Below are positions 1 through 7,569 of a stretch of 45,450 nt of DNA, one piece after another. Numbering within the stretch: position 1 is the first letter of the stretch; each line of letters opens with the position of its first letter. The notes beneath the pieces are model-generated. The model was not told where the DNA came from and searched no databases. It worked only from the letters and a program-made list of their open reading frames with translations. Location of the stretch: assembly GCA_017412585.1 (NCBI GenBank), contig JAFPXK010000030.1, forward strand, positions 1 to 45,450. Reading direction: 5' to 3'. The DNA comes from Oscillospiraceae bacterium (GTDB lineage Bacteria > Bacillota > Clostridia > Oscillospirales > Oscillospiraceae). The position numbers and the translations under genes were made by a program.

Positions 1-160
1 CCATAGCTATCAAAACTTTTTATCCTTACGCGGTCCCGGTAATTGACTGAACCCGGAATCACGCAAGCTCATTCAACGTTTTTCAACGTTTTCTGGTGCT
101 TTTCGTTCGTTCATTGTTTAATTTACAAGGTACACATCCCGTAACCGCGGAACAGTTGAT
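1..160 (-). other. Probable rRNA operon 5' leader (no gene inside the window)
   Basis: No open frame is convincing here. On the minus strand the region lies directly downstream of a strong promoter (161-189). It carries the string TGTACCTTGTAAATTAAACA (117-136), a style of sequence that precedes 16S rRNA genes in many Clostridia, plus a short repeat of AACGTT. I infer that an rRNA operon begins just left of base 1. It could instead be the leader of another highly expressed RNA. Confidence 0.45.
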
Positions 161-189
161 ATATTAGCATCGAGAAGGCCGTTTGTCAA
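161..189 (-). promoter_or_regulatory. Strong sigma-A promoter, leftward
   Basis: On the minus strand a consensus -35 box TTGACA (184-189) is followed by a 17-base spacer and a -10 box TAATAT (161-166). Transcription would run left out of the window. It is divergent from the FHA-SEDS gene promoter. Confidence 0.7.
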
Positions 190-242
190 CAGTTATTTTC
201 AAAAATTCCACATTTTTTTCGCTTTGGTTTTTTCTGTTTCCC

Positions 243-270
243 TTGACAGGGGGATTATAATGAGTATACC
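243..270 (+). promoter_or_regulatory. Promoter of the FHA-SEDS/PBP operon
   Basis: TTGACA at 243-248, a 16-base spacer and TATACC at 265-270 point to the gene starting at 330. A TATAAT at 256-261 is too close to this -35 to be its partner. Confidence 0.55.
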
Positions 271-329
271 TTATTTTATATGCGATTTCATCACGGATTA
301 TTCTCACGAGGACCATTGAAAGCGTAGCT

Positions 330-2219
330 ATGCTAGAAATATTGACAACCTTTTTTCAAACGGCGCTGCAATCGCTGCTGCAGGCGGTAGTACCGGCACT
401 GTTTACTGTGGCGCGGATCGTCAACGCCATATTGGCGGTGGTAATCCTGGTGCGGTGCGCCCGGTCGTTGTTCGCGCCCCAGGAGGACGAGCTTTGGGGT
501 GTGCTGCGGCTGGAAAACGGCACGGACTATCCCCTGACCCACTGGGAGAACACCATCGGGCGGGCCAAAAGCTGCGACGTGTGCGTGCATTTCCCCTCCG
601 TGTCCCGGCAGCACGCCAATTTGTGCCGCAACGACAGGGGCGTATGGACGGTGTACCCCATTGGCACGGCGCTGGGCGTGCGGTATCAGGGGCAGGTATA
701 CACCACCCCCTTCTGCATCGAAAACGGCGACGACTTCTCCATCGGCGGCGTAACGCTGCGTTTTTTCGCCGCCGGCGACAGAGACGAGCTGCAGCTCAAC
801 CGCCAGCGTGCCAAGCCGGGAGCCAAGGTGTCACGGGCCGGTACGCTATGGCTGCTGACGTTGTTCCAGGCTCTGACGGCAGCCCAGTTCATCCCTGCGC
901 TGACGGCGGACAATCTGCTGCCCATCCTGGTGGGCTTCGGCGGGCTGTGGGGCGCCATGTGGCTATTATTTATATGGTATCGCCTGTGCAGCCGGACAGC
1001 CTTTGAGGCGGAGACGCTGGCCTTCTTCCTGCTGACGGTAGGCTTCGGCATGATCGCCGCCTACTCTCCCGCCACGTTGCTGAAGGAACTGGCCACGGTG
1101 CTGCTGGGCATGGTGCTGTTCCTGTTCATGAGCATCGTGCTGCGCAGCCTGCCCCGTTCCATGCAGCTGCGATGGGTGGTGGCGGCGCTGGCGGCAGGGC
1201 TGCTTGCCTTCAACCTGCTGTTCGGGCAACGGATATTCGGCGCGAAGAACTGGGTCTCCCTCGGTCCCATCAGCTTCCAGCCGTCGGAATTTGTGAAATT
1301 GGCCTTTGTGCTGGTGGGCAGCGCCACGCTGGACCGGCTGTTTGCCAAGCGGAATCTCATCTTTACGGTGCTGTTCAGCGGCTTTTGCATCGGCTGCCTG
1401 GCGCTGATGAGCGATTTCGGCACGGCGCTGGTGTTTTTCGTAGCCTTTTTGTGCATCGCCTTTCTCCGCTCCGGCGACCTGCCCTCCATCGTCATGGTGA
1501 CGGCGGCAGCCGGGGTGGCCGGTGGCATCGTGCTCCACTTCAAGCCCTATATCGCCCAGCGGTTTGCCGCATGGCGCCACGTGTGGGAATACACCTCCTC
1601 CACCGGCTATCAGCAGAGCCGCACCATGTCGGCCATCGCCTCCGGGGGCTGCTTTGGCGTGGGGCCGGAAAAGGGATGGCTGAAATACCTGGGGGCCGCC
1701 AACACCGACCTGGCCTTCGGCGTGGTGGGGGAGGAATTCGGCCTCATCGTGGCACTGTGCTGCGTGGGCGCCATCATCATACTGGCGCTGTTCACTCTCC
1801 GGTGCGCCGCCACCGCCCGCTCCACCTTTTACACCATCGCCTCCTGCGCCGCCGTGGCCATTTTGACCACCCAAACGGCGCTGAATGTACTGGGCGCGGT
1901 GGACGTGCTGCCCCTCACCGGCGTAACCTTCCCCTTCTTGTCGGCGGGAGGCTCCAGCACCATCGCCTGCTGGGGGCTGCTGGCCTACCTGAAGGCGGCG
2001 GACACCCGACCCGCAGCCAGCTTCACCCTGCGGCTGCCCAAGGGCTGGCGGCGGTTTATGAAGAGCGGCCCGGACGAACCGCAGACGGAGGATACGCCGG
2101 AGGCCGACATTACGGAAGAAAACGCGGGACAGGCAGACGGCGAACGGCTTGGCTTCTTCGCCGACCGGCCCGATATTCCGGTGGACGAAATTTTCGGAAA
2201 GGGCGGTGAGGCGGAATGA
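330..2219 (+). CDS. FHA domain-SEDS (FtsW/RodA/SpoVE) fusion protein
   Basis: Predicted membrane peptidoglycan glycosyltransferase that polymerises lipid II, with a phosphothreonine-binding FHA domain in front. An N-terminal membrane segment (about residues 18-44) is followed by an FHA domain (about 55-150) with IGRAKSCDV (76-84) and SRQHANL (92-98), the two usual ligand-binding stretches. The rest (about 165-580) is a multi-pass SEDS domain with the QPSE, SDFGTAL, GEEFG and PFLSAGGSS motifs. A charged tail ends the 629-residue protein. Ordinary SEDS proteins have about 380 residues, so the FHA part is a true addition. The stop overlaps the start of the penicillin-binding protein by four bases, so the pair should work as one SEDS-PBP synthase. 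The ribosome site is weak; 330 is the only ATG that includes the first membrane segment. Confidence 0.9.
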   Translation: MLEILTTFFQTALQSLLQAVVPALFTVARIVNAILAVVILVRCARSLFAPQEDELWGVLRLENGTDYPLTHWENTIGRAKSCDVCVHFPSVSRQHANLCRNDRGVWTVYPIGTALGVRYQGQVYTTPFCIENGDDFSIGGVTLRFFAAGDRDELQLNRQRAKPGAKVSRAGTLWLLTLFQALTAAQFIPALTADNLLPILVGFGGLWGAMWLLFIWYRLCSRTAFEAETLAFFLLTVGFGMIAAYSPATLLKELATVLLGMVLFLFMSIVLRSLPRSMQLRWVVAALAAGLLAFNLLFGQRIFGAKNWVSLGPISFQPSEFVKLAFVLVGSATLDRLFAKRNLIFTVLFSGFCIGCLALMSDFGTALVFFVAFLCIAFLRSGDLPSIVMVTAAAGVAGGIVLHFKPYIAQRFAAWRHVWEYTSSTGYQQSRTMSAIASGGCFGVGPEKGWLKYLGAANTDLAFGVVGEEFGLIVALCCVGAIIILALFTLRCAATARSTFYTIASCAAVAILTTQTALNVLGAVDVLPLTGVTFPFLSAGGSSTIACWGLLAYLKAADTRPAASFTLRLPKGWRRFMKSGPDEPQTEDTPEADITEENAGQADGERLGFFADRPDIPVDEIFGKGGEAE

Positions 2220-3571
2220 AGCAAGTCACGCGACGGACGCTGCTGGTGTTGCTGCCGGTGGCCATACTGGCCCTGGGCGTCCTCTTTTTCCTGGCGGAAT
2301 ACGTGCTGCACGGTGCGGCCTGGGCCGCCTTTTCCGCCAACGATACCACCCACGCCCAGGGCCGGTTGACCGCCGGACAGATTCTGGACCGCAGCGGTCA
2401 GGTGCTGTACGACGCAGAAAGCGGCAGCTATGCCGAGGACTGGATCACCCGCATCGCTACCCTCCACGCCGTGGGCGACGGCAGCGGCAACATCGGCACC
2501 GCCGCCCGGTCCCAGTACGCCCAGCGCATGGTGGGCTTCAGCCCCATCACCGGGGCCCACGGCAAGGGCAACAAGCTGTATCTCACCATTGACGCGGAGG
2601 TCTGCGAGACGGCTTACAGCCTCCTGGCGGGCCACAAGGGCGTGGTGGGGATCTACAATTATGAAACCGGTGACATTCTGTGCATGGTGTCTGCCCCCAG
2701 CTTCGACCCGGCCTGGCCGCCGGAGATTCGGGACGGCGACAGCGCCTATGAGGGCGTGTACCTCAATCGCCTGCTGTCTGCCACCTTTACCCCCGGCTCC
2801 GTGTTCAAAACCGTCACCACCGCGGCGGCGCTGGAGAAGCTGGACGGCGTCGCGGAGCGGACGTTCACCTGTGAGGGCAGCTACCGCATCGGCGACGACG
2901 TGATCACCTGCCCCCACGTTCACGGCCAGCAGACGCTGCGGGACGCCTTCGCCAATTCCTGCAACTGCGTGTATGCGGCGCTTGCCATGGAGCTGGGCGG
3001 GCGGACGCTGCGAAGCTACGCCGATAAGGCGGGGCTGCTGTCGTCCATGGACGTCAGCGGCGTGGCCACGGCGTCGGGCAGCTTCACCGTGGGCGAGAGC
3101 TACGAGCTGGGCTGGTCCGGCGTGGGCCAGTATAACGATTTGGTGAATCCCTGCGCCATGGTGGTGCTGATGGGCGCCATTGCCCGGGACGGCACCCCCG
3201 TCCTGCCCCGTGTACTGTACCGGGAAACAGGCTCCCTGGGTCTGCCCCACATCGTGCCCTCCGCCGATACCGGCAGCGCCGTCTTCCGCCGTGACACCTG
3301 TCGCACACTCCGGGAGATGCTGCGGAACAACGTGGAGGCGGGTTACGGCCAGTCCCATTTCGGTGATCTGGCCATCTGCGCCAAGTCCGGCACGGCGGAG
3401 GTGGAGCCCGGCAAGGCGCCCCACGCCTGGTTCAACGGTTTCCTGGACGACCCCGAGCACCCCCTGGCCTTCGTGGTGCTGGTGGAAAACGGCGGCAGCG
3501 GCGCCACTGTGGCGGGAAATATCGCCTCCCAGGTGCTGCAAAAAGCCGTGGAGCGGATGGACGGTAACTGA
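2216..3571 (+). CDS. Class B penicillin-binding protein (PbpA-like transpeptidase)
   Basis: Peptidoglycan D,D-transpeptidase that crosslinks stem peptides outside the membrane. One membrane anchor (about residues 8-30) is followed by a short linker and the transpeptidase domain. Catalytic motifs are all present: SVFK (Ser195 nucleophile, Lys198), SCN (248-250) and KSGT (390-393, the KTG box with Ser in the middle). At 451 residues it is a short class B protein, like actinobacterial PbpA, without a large N-terminal pedestal or PASTA domains. It overlaps the SEDS gene by four bases and is translationally coupled to it. It may serve elongation, division or sporulation; the sequence does not decide which. 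Confidence 0.93.
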   Translation: MKQVTRRTLLVLLPVAILALGVLFFLAEYVLHGAAWAAFSANDTTHAQGRLTAGQILDRSGQVLYDAESGSYAEDWITRIATLHAVGDGSGNIGTAARSQYAQRMVGFSPITGAHGKGNKLYLTIDAEVCETAYSLLAGHKGVVGIYNYETGDILCMVSAPSFDPAWPPEIRDGDSAYEGVYLNRLLSATFTPGSVFKTVTTAAALEKLDGVAERTFTCEGSYRIGDDVITCPHVHGQQTLRDAFANSCNCVYAALAMELGGRTLRSYADKAGLLSSMDVSGVATASGSFTVGESYELGWSGVGQYNDLVNPCAMVVLMGAIARDGTPVLPRVLYRETGSLGLPHIVPSADTGSAVFRRDTCRTLREMLRNNVEAGYGQSHFGDLAICAKSGTAEVEPGKAPHAWFNGFLDDPEHPLAFVVLVENGGSGATVAGNIASQVLQKAVERMDGN

Positions 3572-3584
3572 TGCACAAGCTGAA

Positions 3585-3611
3585 AACAGCCACCCCAGCG
3601 GGGTGGCTGTT
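3585..3611. terminator. Bidirectional terminator between convergent genes
   Basis: A 12-base-pair perfect stem (3585-3596 with 3600-3611) around a 3-base loop, with AA/TT ends, lies between the penicillin-binding protein stop and the MATE stop. Neither side has a long T tract. Confidence 0.75.
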
Positions 3612-3614
3612 GTA

Positions 3615-4979
3615 TTATGCATTTATTTCCTCGGAAAAGTTCAAGCCCAGCCGCCGCTTCATCCGCATAAAACAGATAAGGCAGAGGGCAATCTGCACCA
3701 CGGTGGAGCAGGGCGTGGCCAGGCCGATGCGGAACAGGCTCACCGGCTGGATGTGGCTCATGAAAAACGACACCGGCACGCGGACGCAAAAGGCGCCCAC
3801 AATGCCCTGCACCATGACGAAGCGGGTGTACTCCATACCGTTGAAAAAGCCGATGAAGCAGAACAGGAAGCAGGTCAGCAGGCAGTCGATGGCATAAGCC
3901 TTCAGATAATCCGCCGAGGCGGCAATCACCTGTGGGTCGCTGGCAAAAATGTAGGAGAGGATATCGCCACGGAAGAAGTTCAGCACGAACATGGCCACGC
4001 CGAACACCACCGACACCGCCACGGCGCAGTTGAGCCCCTGGACGGCCCGGTGCAGCTTGCCTGCGCCCCGGTTCTGGGCCACGAAGGCGGACATGGCCTG
4101 CATGAAGGCCGCCGGCACCAGCATGATGAAGGCGCACACCTTCTCCGCCACGCCCACGCCGGCGGAGGCCACCAGGCCCAGACCGTTGACGATGGCCAGG
4201 ATAACCAGGAAGGATACGCCCACCAGCAGATCCTGCAGCGCAATGGGCGCGCCCAGGGCCACGATTTTGCCCATCAGCCTGCCGTCGGGCCGGATGGTGC
4301 GGAGGGAAAAGGCAAAGGGCAGCTCCTTTTTGCGAATCAGCAGCAGGGAGATGACCACGCTGATGAGCTGGGCAAACACGGTGGCCAGGGCCGCGCCCCG
4401 GGCGCCCATGCCGAAGCCCGCCACCAGCAGCAGATCGCCCGCTACGTTGCACCCGCAGGCGATCATCACCGTCACCAGGGGCGTACGGGAATCCCCCAGC
4501 CCGCGAAAAATGCTGCCGATGAGATTATATAAAATGATAACGATAGCGCCGAAGCCGCAGATGCGGATATACCCCACGGTGAGGTCAAAAGCCTCTGCCG
4601 GGGCCTGCATGGTCCGGGCCAGGGCGCCGGACAGCAGCGGGATGGCGCAGGTCAGCACGGCGCCGATGGCCACAAACAGGCACACGCCGGCGCCTACGAT
4701 GCGCCCGCCGGCCTTCGCGTCCCGCTCCCCCACCTTCTGGGCCAGGAAGACGGTGACGCCCATGGCCATGCTGGACACGATGTTGGTGATGGTCATCATG
4801 ATCTGTGACCCGGTGGACACCGCCGACACGTCCTCCGCCCCGGCGAACTTGCCCACCACCAGCAGGTCTACCGCGCCGTACAGCGCCTGTAAGAACAGGG
4901 CCAGCAGCACCGGCAGCACAAACCGCAGCAGCGGGCCCAGGATTTTCCCCTCGGTGAAATTGTAGGATTGTTGTTTCAT
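3615..4979 (-). CDS. MATE family multidrug/cation exporter
   Basis: Twelve-helix membrane antiporter of the MATE (MatE/NorM/DinF) family, which exports drugs or metabolites in exchange for Na+ or H+. The sequence (454 residues from the chosen start) shows two halves of six hydrophobic segments each, beginning after TEGKILGPLLRF near the N terminus. I start at the ATG at 4979 because it follows GGGAGA at good spacing; the upstream in-frame ATG at 5006 has no site. The membrane protein gene at 5013-5534 ends 33 bases upstream, so they are probably cotranscribed. The substrate cannot be told. Confidence 0.92.
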   Translation of the reverse strand: MKQQSYNFTEGKILGPLLRFVLPVLLALFLQALYGAVDLLVVGKFAGAEDVSAVSTGSQIMMTITNIVSSMAMGVTVFLAQKVGERDAKAGGRIVGAGVCLFVAIGAVLTCAIPLLSGALARTMQAPAEAFDLTVGYIRICGFGAIVIILYNLIGSIFRGLGDSRTPLVTVMIACGCNVAGDLLLVAGFGMGARGAALATVFAQLISVVISLLLIRKKELPFAFSLRTIRPDGRLMGKIVALGAPIALQDLLVGVSFLVILAIVNGLGLVASAGVGVAEKVCAFIMLVPAAFMQAMSAFVAQNRGAGKLHRAVQGLNCAVAVSVVFGVAMFVLNFFRGDILSYIFASDPQVIAASADYLKAYAIDCLLTCFLFCFIGFFNGMEYTRFVMVQGIVGAFCVRVPVSFFMSHIQPVSLFRIGLATPCSTVVQIALCLICFMRMKRRLGLNFSEEINA

Positions 4980-5012
4980 GGAATCTCCCGATTTTTTGAT
5001 GCGCAAAACGAT

Positions 5013-5534
5013 TTATTGTTTCTTGCGCCGCCTGACATAGATGGTGCTGATACGGCCCAGCAATACATCAAACAGCACGAAGATGACCGCGCCCAGGAGG
5101 ATGCAGGTAATCAGCACCCAGCGCAGCACCGTGGCAAACTCCTCCGCCAGGCCGTCCAGCGCAAAGACATAGATGAGCAAAAGATACATGGCGGTGACGG
5201 CGGCGCCTGCCAGAGCCAGCTTCGCTGCCCAGCCCGCCGCGGCGGGGCGGATGGCGTCCAGCCGGGGCTTGAGCAGCGGATAATAGCCCAGGAAAAGGTA
5301 CAGCGACGCCGCCTCCTTGTCAGGGCCCAGCAGCAGGCCCAGAATAGCGGTGGCGGCAAAGCAGGTCCAGGCGTGACGGGGCGAGCACTCCAGGCGGATC
5401 ACCGCCAGCACCGTGGAGGCCAGCATGGGGCAGATGTACAGCGCCGGGGGCACCAGGCCGCCCAGGCACAGCAGCACCACCCCCAGCGCCGTCATGACGC
5501 CGCAGAGGGCCAGTTGTTTCGTAGATGCAGACAC
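5013..5534 (-). CDS. Small multi-pass membrane protein, ECF S-component-like
   Basis: A 173-residue hydrophobic protein with about five or six membrane segments and a basic C terminus (RRRKKQ). The N-terminal pattern, a helix ending in a short loop with PPALYICPML, recalls small integral membrane proteins related to ECF transporter S components, but I see no substrate signature. It starts with GTG at 5534 after GGGAGGAAAGGCC. It sits between the SGNH hydrolase (23 bases upstream) and the MATE exporter (33 bases downstream), so it is part of that run. Function unknown. Confidence 0.75.
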   Translation of the reverse strand: MSASTKQLALCGVMTALGVVLLCLGGLVPPALYICPMLASTVLAVIRLECSPRHAWTCFAATAILGLLLGPDKEAASLYLFLGYYPLLKPRLDAIRPAAAGWAAKLALAGAAVTAMYLLLIYVFALDGLAEEFATVLRWVLITCILLGAVIFVLFDVLLGRISTIYVRRRKKQ

Positions 5535-5557
5535 GGCCTTTCCTCCCTGTCACACGA

Positions 5558-6220
5558 TTATCGCACCAGCGGCAGCGTTTTCAGCAGATAGTCGGCAATG
5601 GCCCGGTTGCCCTCCCGGTTGGGGTGGACGCCGTCGATGAAAAACTCGGGATGGTTTTCCGTAAAGGCGTACAGGTCGATGACGGGTACGCCGTACTTCT
5701 CCCCCACCTGCAACACCGTGGGACGCACGCCGTTGACGATGGCATCCTCCACCACGTCGAAGCCGATGACGCCGGTGGCGCTGTCCGGGAAGGGCCGGGG
5801 CGGCGTCATCAGCACCACCTGGGGGTGCCAGGGCAGGGCCAGCAGCTTCTCCACCGCCTCGTCATACTCCCGGGCAAATCGCTCCCGGTTCCAGTTGAAG
5901 GGCTTGGTGTCGTTGGTGCCCAGCATCAGCGTCACCAGCTCCGGGCGGCAGCGGCGGAAGTGTGGCAGGAAGCCGTACTTCACGTAGGGGAAATGGCCCT
6001 CCTTTTGCAGCGTGGCGCCGGAAACGCCGTAGTCAAACACCTGCCAGCCCTCTCCCAGGCTCTTCTGCAGCAGGAAGGGCCAGGCGTCGGCCTCCCGGGT
6101 GTCCACCACCCCCGCGCCGAATGTGATGCTGTCGCCAATGCAGCCCATGCGGCGCTTTTTCCGGTTAATGGGGGGCTGCTTGCCGTATTTCAGCCGTCCC
6201 CACAGCAAATCCCATCTCAT
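5558..6220 (-). CDS. SGNH/GDSL-family hydrolase
   Basis: Esterase or lipase-like hydrolase of the SGNH fold, 220 residues. The nucleophile Ser31 sits in GDSITFG, block III is GTND (101-104, Asn103) and block V is DGVHPN (Asp196, His199), so the catalytic set is complete. There is no signal peptide, so it is probably cytoplasmic; targets could be acyl or acetyl esters of sugars or lipids. ATG at 6220 is chosen because it follows GGAGGA; the upstream ATG at 6250 lies in the tRNA terminator. There is no separate promoter between the tRNA-Gln terminator and this gene. Confidence 0.88.
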   Translation of the reverse strand: MRWDLLWGRLKYGKQPPINRKKRRMGCIGDSITFGAGVVDTREADAWPFLLQKSLGEGWQVFDYGVSGATLQKEGHFPYVKYGFLPHFRRCRPELVTLMLGTNDTKPFNWNRERFAREYDEAVEKLLALPWHPQVVLMTPPRPFPDSATGVIGFDVVEDAIVNGVRPTVLQVGEKYGVPVIDLYAFTENHPEFFIDGVHPNREGNRAIADYLLKTLPLVR

Positions 6221-6248
6221 ATTGGTATCCTCCGAAAAATCATCGTTC

Positions 6249-6283
6249 AAAAAAAAAGCACTTGCTCTCGCAAGTGCTTTTTT
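6249..6283 (-). terminator. Terminator after tRNA-Gln
   Basis: An 8-base-pair stem (6258-6265 with 6270-6277, loop TCTC) extended by A/T pairs, followed on the minus strand by nine T residues. It starts within two bases of the tRNA 3' end. Confidence 0.85.
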
Positions 6284-6284
6284 C

Positions 6285-6358
6285 TGGCAGCGGGAGAAGG
6301 ATTCGAACCCTCACATACGGAGTCAGAGTCCGCTGTGCTACCTTTACACAATCCCGCT
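6285..6358 (-). tRNA. tRNA-Gln (anticodon CTG)
   Basis: A complete cloverleaf of 74 bases with encoded CCA. Acceptor arms AGCGGGA and TCCCGCT pair fully. The D arm is GTGT/GCAC, the anticodon stem GCGGA/TCCGT encloses loop CTCTGAC with anticodon CTG, and the T loop is TTCGAAT. It reads CAG glutamine codons. A strong promoter lies upstream and a terminator directly downstream. A hairpin (6358-6376) abuts the mature 5' end. Confidence 0.95.
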
Positions 6359-6380
6359 GTGTTCCTGACGAACACATGTT

Positions 6381-6408
6381 ATTATACAGATTTCTCACGG
6401 TTTGTCAA
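6381..6408 (-). promoter_or_regulatory. tRNA-Gln promoter
   Basis: Consensus TTGACA (6403-6408) and TATAAT (6381-6386) on the minus strand, 16 bases apart, about 23 bases upstream of the tRNA 5' end. Confidence 0.85.
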
Positions 6409-6425
6409 CACATTTTTGCGAAAAA

Positions 6426-6461
6426 ATAAAAACGGCCCGCCCGGGCGTACCCGGACGGACC
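6426..6461 (-). terminator. Terminator after thiT
   Basis: A 12-base-pair GC-rich stem with one G-T pair (6434-6445 with 6450-6461), followed on the minus strand by GTTTTTATTTT. It lies 20 bases past the thiT stop. Confidence 0.85.
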
Positions 6462-6481
6462 AAAGAGAGGGGAAAACGGAG

Positions 6482-7036
6482 TTATTGGGCCAAATCCTGG
6501 GCCAAAAAGTACTTTTTCATGGGCTTGTACAGCAGGGCGAAAATCACCAGGCACAGCGCCATGTCGATGGCCACGTAGCTGCCGTTGTAGGCGGCGGAGT
6601 AGAGATAGGGGTTGGCAAAGGTGGTGTTGAACAGCTCCACCGGCTCATAGATGCGGTAGATGGTGACGCCGCTGATGAAATGGACGATAAACCGCAGCAC
6701 GCAGCCCACCACCGTGCCCGCGAACACGCCGTACTTTTGGCGGGCAAAGAGGCCGGCGAAGCCCAGCACCGTAAAGGCCACCACGTAGTCCAGCAGCATG
6801 CTGGTCCAGCCCCAGGCATAGGCGCCGTCGAAAATGAGCTGCAGGATACCGTAGGCCAGGGAGCACAGCAGGCCGTCCTTCAGGCCCCAGCGGACGCAGT
6901 AGAGGAAGATGGGCAGCATACCGATGCACACCGAGCCGCCCTGGGGCAGCTCAAACAGCTTCAGATAGCTCAACGCCGTGGCCGCCGCCACCATGATACC
7001 GCCCTCGGTAAGGGCGCGCAATGCGTTATTTTTCAT
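6482..7036 (-). CDS. thiT: Thiamine ECF transporter S component ThiT
   Basis: Membrane substrate-binding subunit for thiamine of an energy-coupling-factor transporter; it works with the shared EcfA/A'/T module, which is not encoded here. At 184 residues with six hydrophobic segments it has the family size. The stretch LSYLKLFELPQGGSVCIGML near the N terminus is the characteristic loop between helices 1 and 2, and an aromatic-rich C-terminal half (GWTSMLLDYVVAF, FISGVTIYRIY) fits the thiamine site. A TPP riboswitch with an attenuator precedes it, which strongly supports the substrate. The ATG at 7036 follows AGGAGAGAA. Confidence 0.95.
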   Translation of the reverse strand: MKNNALRALTEGGIMVAAATALSYLKLFELPQGGSVCIGMLPIFLYCVRWGLKDGLLCSLAYGILQLIFDGAYAWGWTSMLLDYVVAFTVLGFAGLFARQKYGVFAGTVVGCVLRFIVHFISGVTIYRIYEPVELFNTTFANPYLYSAAYNGSYVAIDMALCLVIFALLYKPMKKYFLAQDLAQ

Positions 7037-7057
7037 GATTTCTCTCCTTTATGGATG

Positions 7058-7096
7058 AAAAAATACCGCCTCACGGCCAATGGCGGCGTGATGCGG
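7058..7096 (-). terminator. Attenuator hairpin of the TPP riboswitch
   Basis: On the minus strand an imperfect stem (7085-7096 with 7066-7078) is followed by TATTTTTT just before the thiT ribosome site. It fits a terminator that forms when TPP is bound, stopping transcription before thiT. Confidence 0.7.
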
Positions 7097-7207
7097 CACT
7101 TGCAAACGGTATGATCGCATTCCTACGCCGGCATTACCCGGATCAGGTTCGAGGGATCGGAGCGGAACACGCCCCATCTCAGCCGGCTCTGGCCAGCACC
7201 CCTTGGA
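7097..7207 (-). promoter_or_regulatory. TPP riboswitch (THI element)
   Basis: The minus strand carries the conserved TPP aptamer: GGGGTGCT near 7196-7203, the CTGAGA box (7177-7182), and CCTGATCCGGGTAATGCCGG (7129-7148), the pyrophosphate-binding side. It precedes a thiamine transporter and an intrinsic terminator, so it is expected to switch thiT off when thiamine pyrophosphate is plentiful. Confidence 0.96.
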
Positions 7208-7217
7208 TTGTGAGGCT

Positions 7218-7246
7218 ATTATAACGCAAAGAAACGGGGCTGTCAA
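7218..7246 (-). promoter_or_regulatory. Consensus promoter of the thiT riboswitch transcript
   Basis: TTGACA (7241-7246), 17 bases, TATAAT (7218-7223) on the minus strand: a perfect sigma-A promoter. The -35 hexamer lies across the loop of the terminator at 7232-7256 and overlaps the stop codon of the upstream gene. Confidence 0.9.
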
Positions 7247-7256
7247 CGCCCCGTTT
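7232..7256 (-). terminator. Terminator overlapping the end of the 97-residue membrane protein gene
   Basis: AAACGGGGC (7232-7240) pairs with GCCCCGTTT (7248-7256) over a 7-base loop. The 5' arm is inside the coding region. T residues follow on both strands; on the plus strand the tract is seven T long, so it may also stop opposing transcription. Confidence 0.75.
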
Positions 7257-7536
7257 TTTTGTGTTTGTGCGTCCTTCCGCGCTTCTGCGCGTCGCTTTTT
7301 TCGCCGCGGTAGCGCCACTCATTCATAAACCAGGACAGCAGAAAGATAGCGAAAACGATTGCCACGCTAATGCTGAAATCAGCAACAGAAACGGAAGCAG
7401 GGAATTCCCTCCTCAAAAGGCAGGTTCCCAGCACCGCACCCGCCAGAAGCGCAAGCATCCCCGGCAGATGGCGGATAAAGTAGCGCCACATTCCGCCGCT
7501 GCGCTCCTTCTCCCATTTCTTCACAAAGTCAGACAT
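7243..7536 (-). CDS. Small two-helix membrane protein, unknown function
   Basis: A 97-residue protein with two hydrophobic segments (about residues 23-41 and 51-71) and a strongly basic C-terminal tail (from residue 75, rich in Lys and Arg). The ATG at 7536 is preceded by AAGGAGGG at good spacing, which argues for a real gene. It follows the Nudix gene by 33 bases in the same direction and is closed by a terminator overlapping its stop. I do not recognise the family. Confidence 0.7.
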   Translation of the reverse strand: MSDFVKKWEKERSGGMWRYFIRHLPGMLALLAGAVLGTCLLRREFPASVSVADFSISVAIVFAIFLLSWFMNEWRYRGEKSDAQKRGRTHKHKKTGR

Positions 7537-7569
7537 CGCCGCCGTCCCTCCTTATCATCAGGTCCCACT

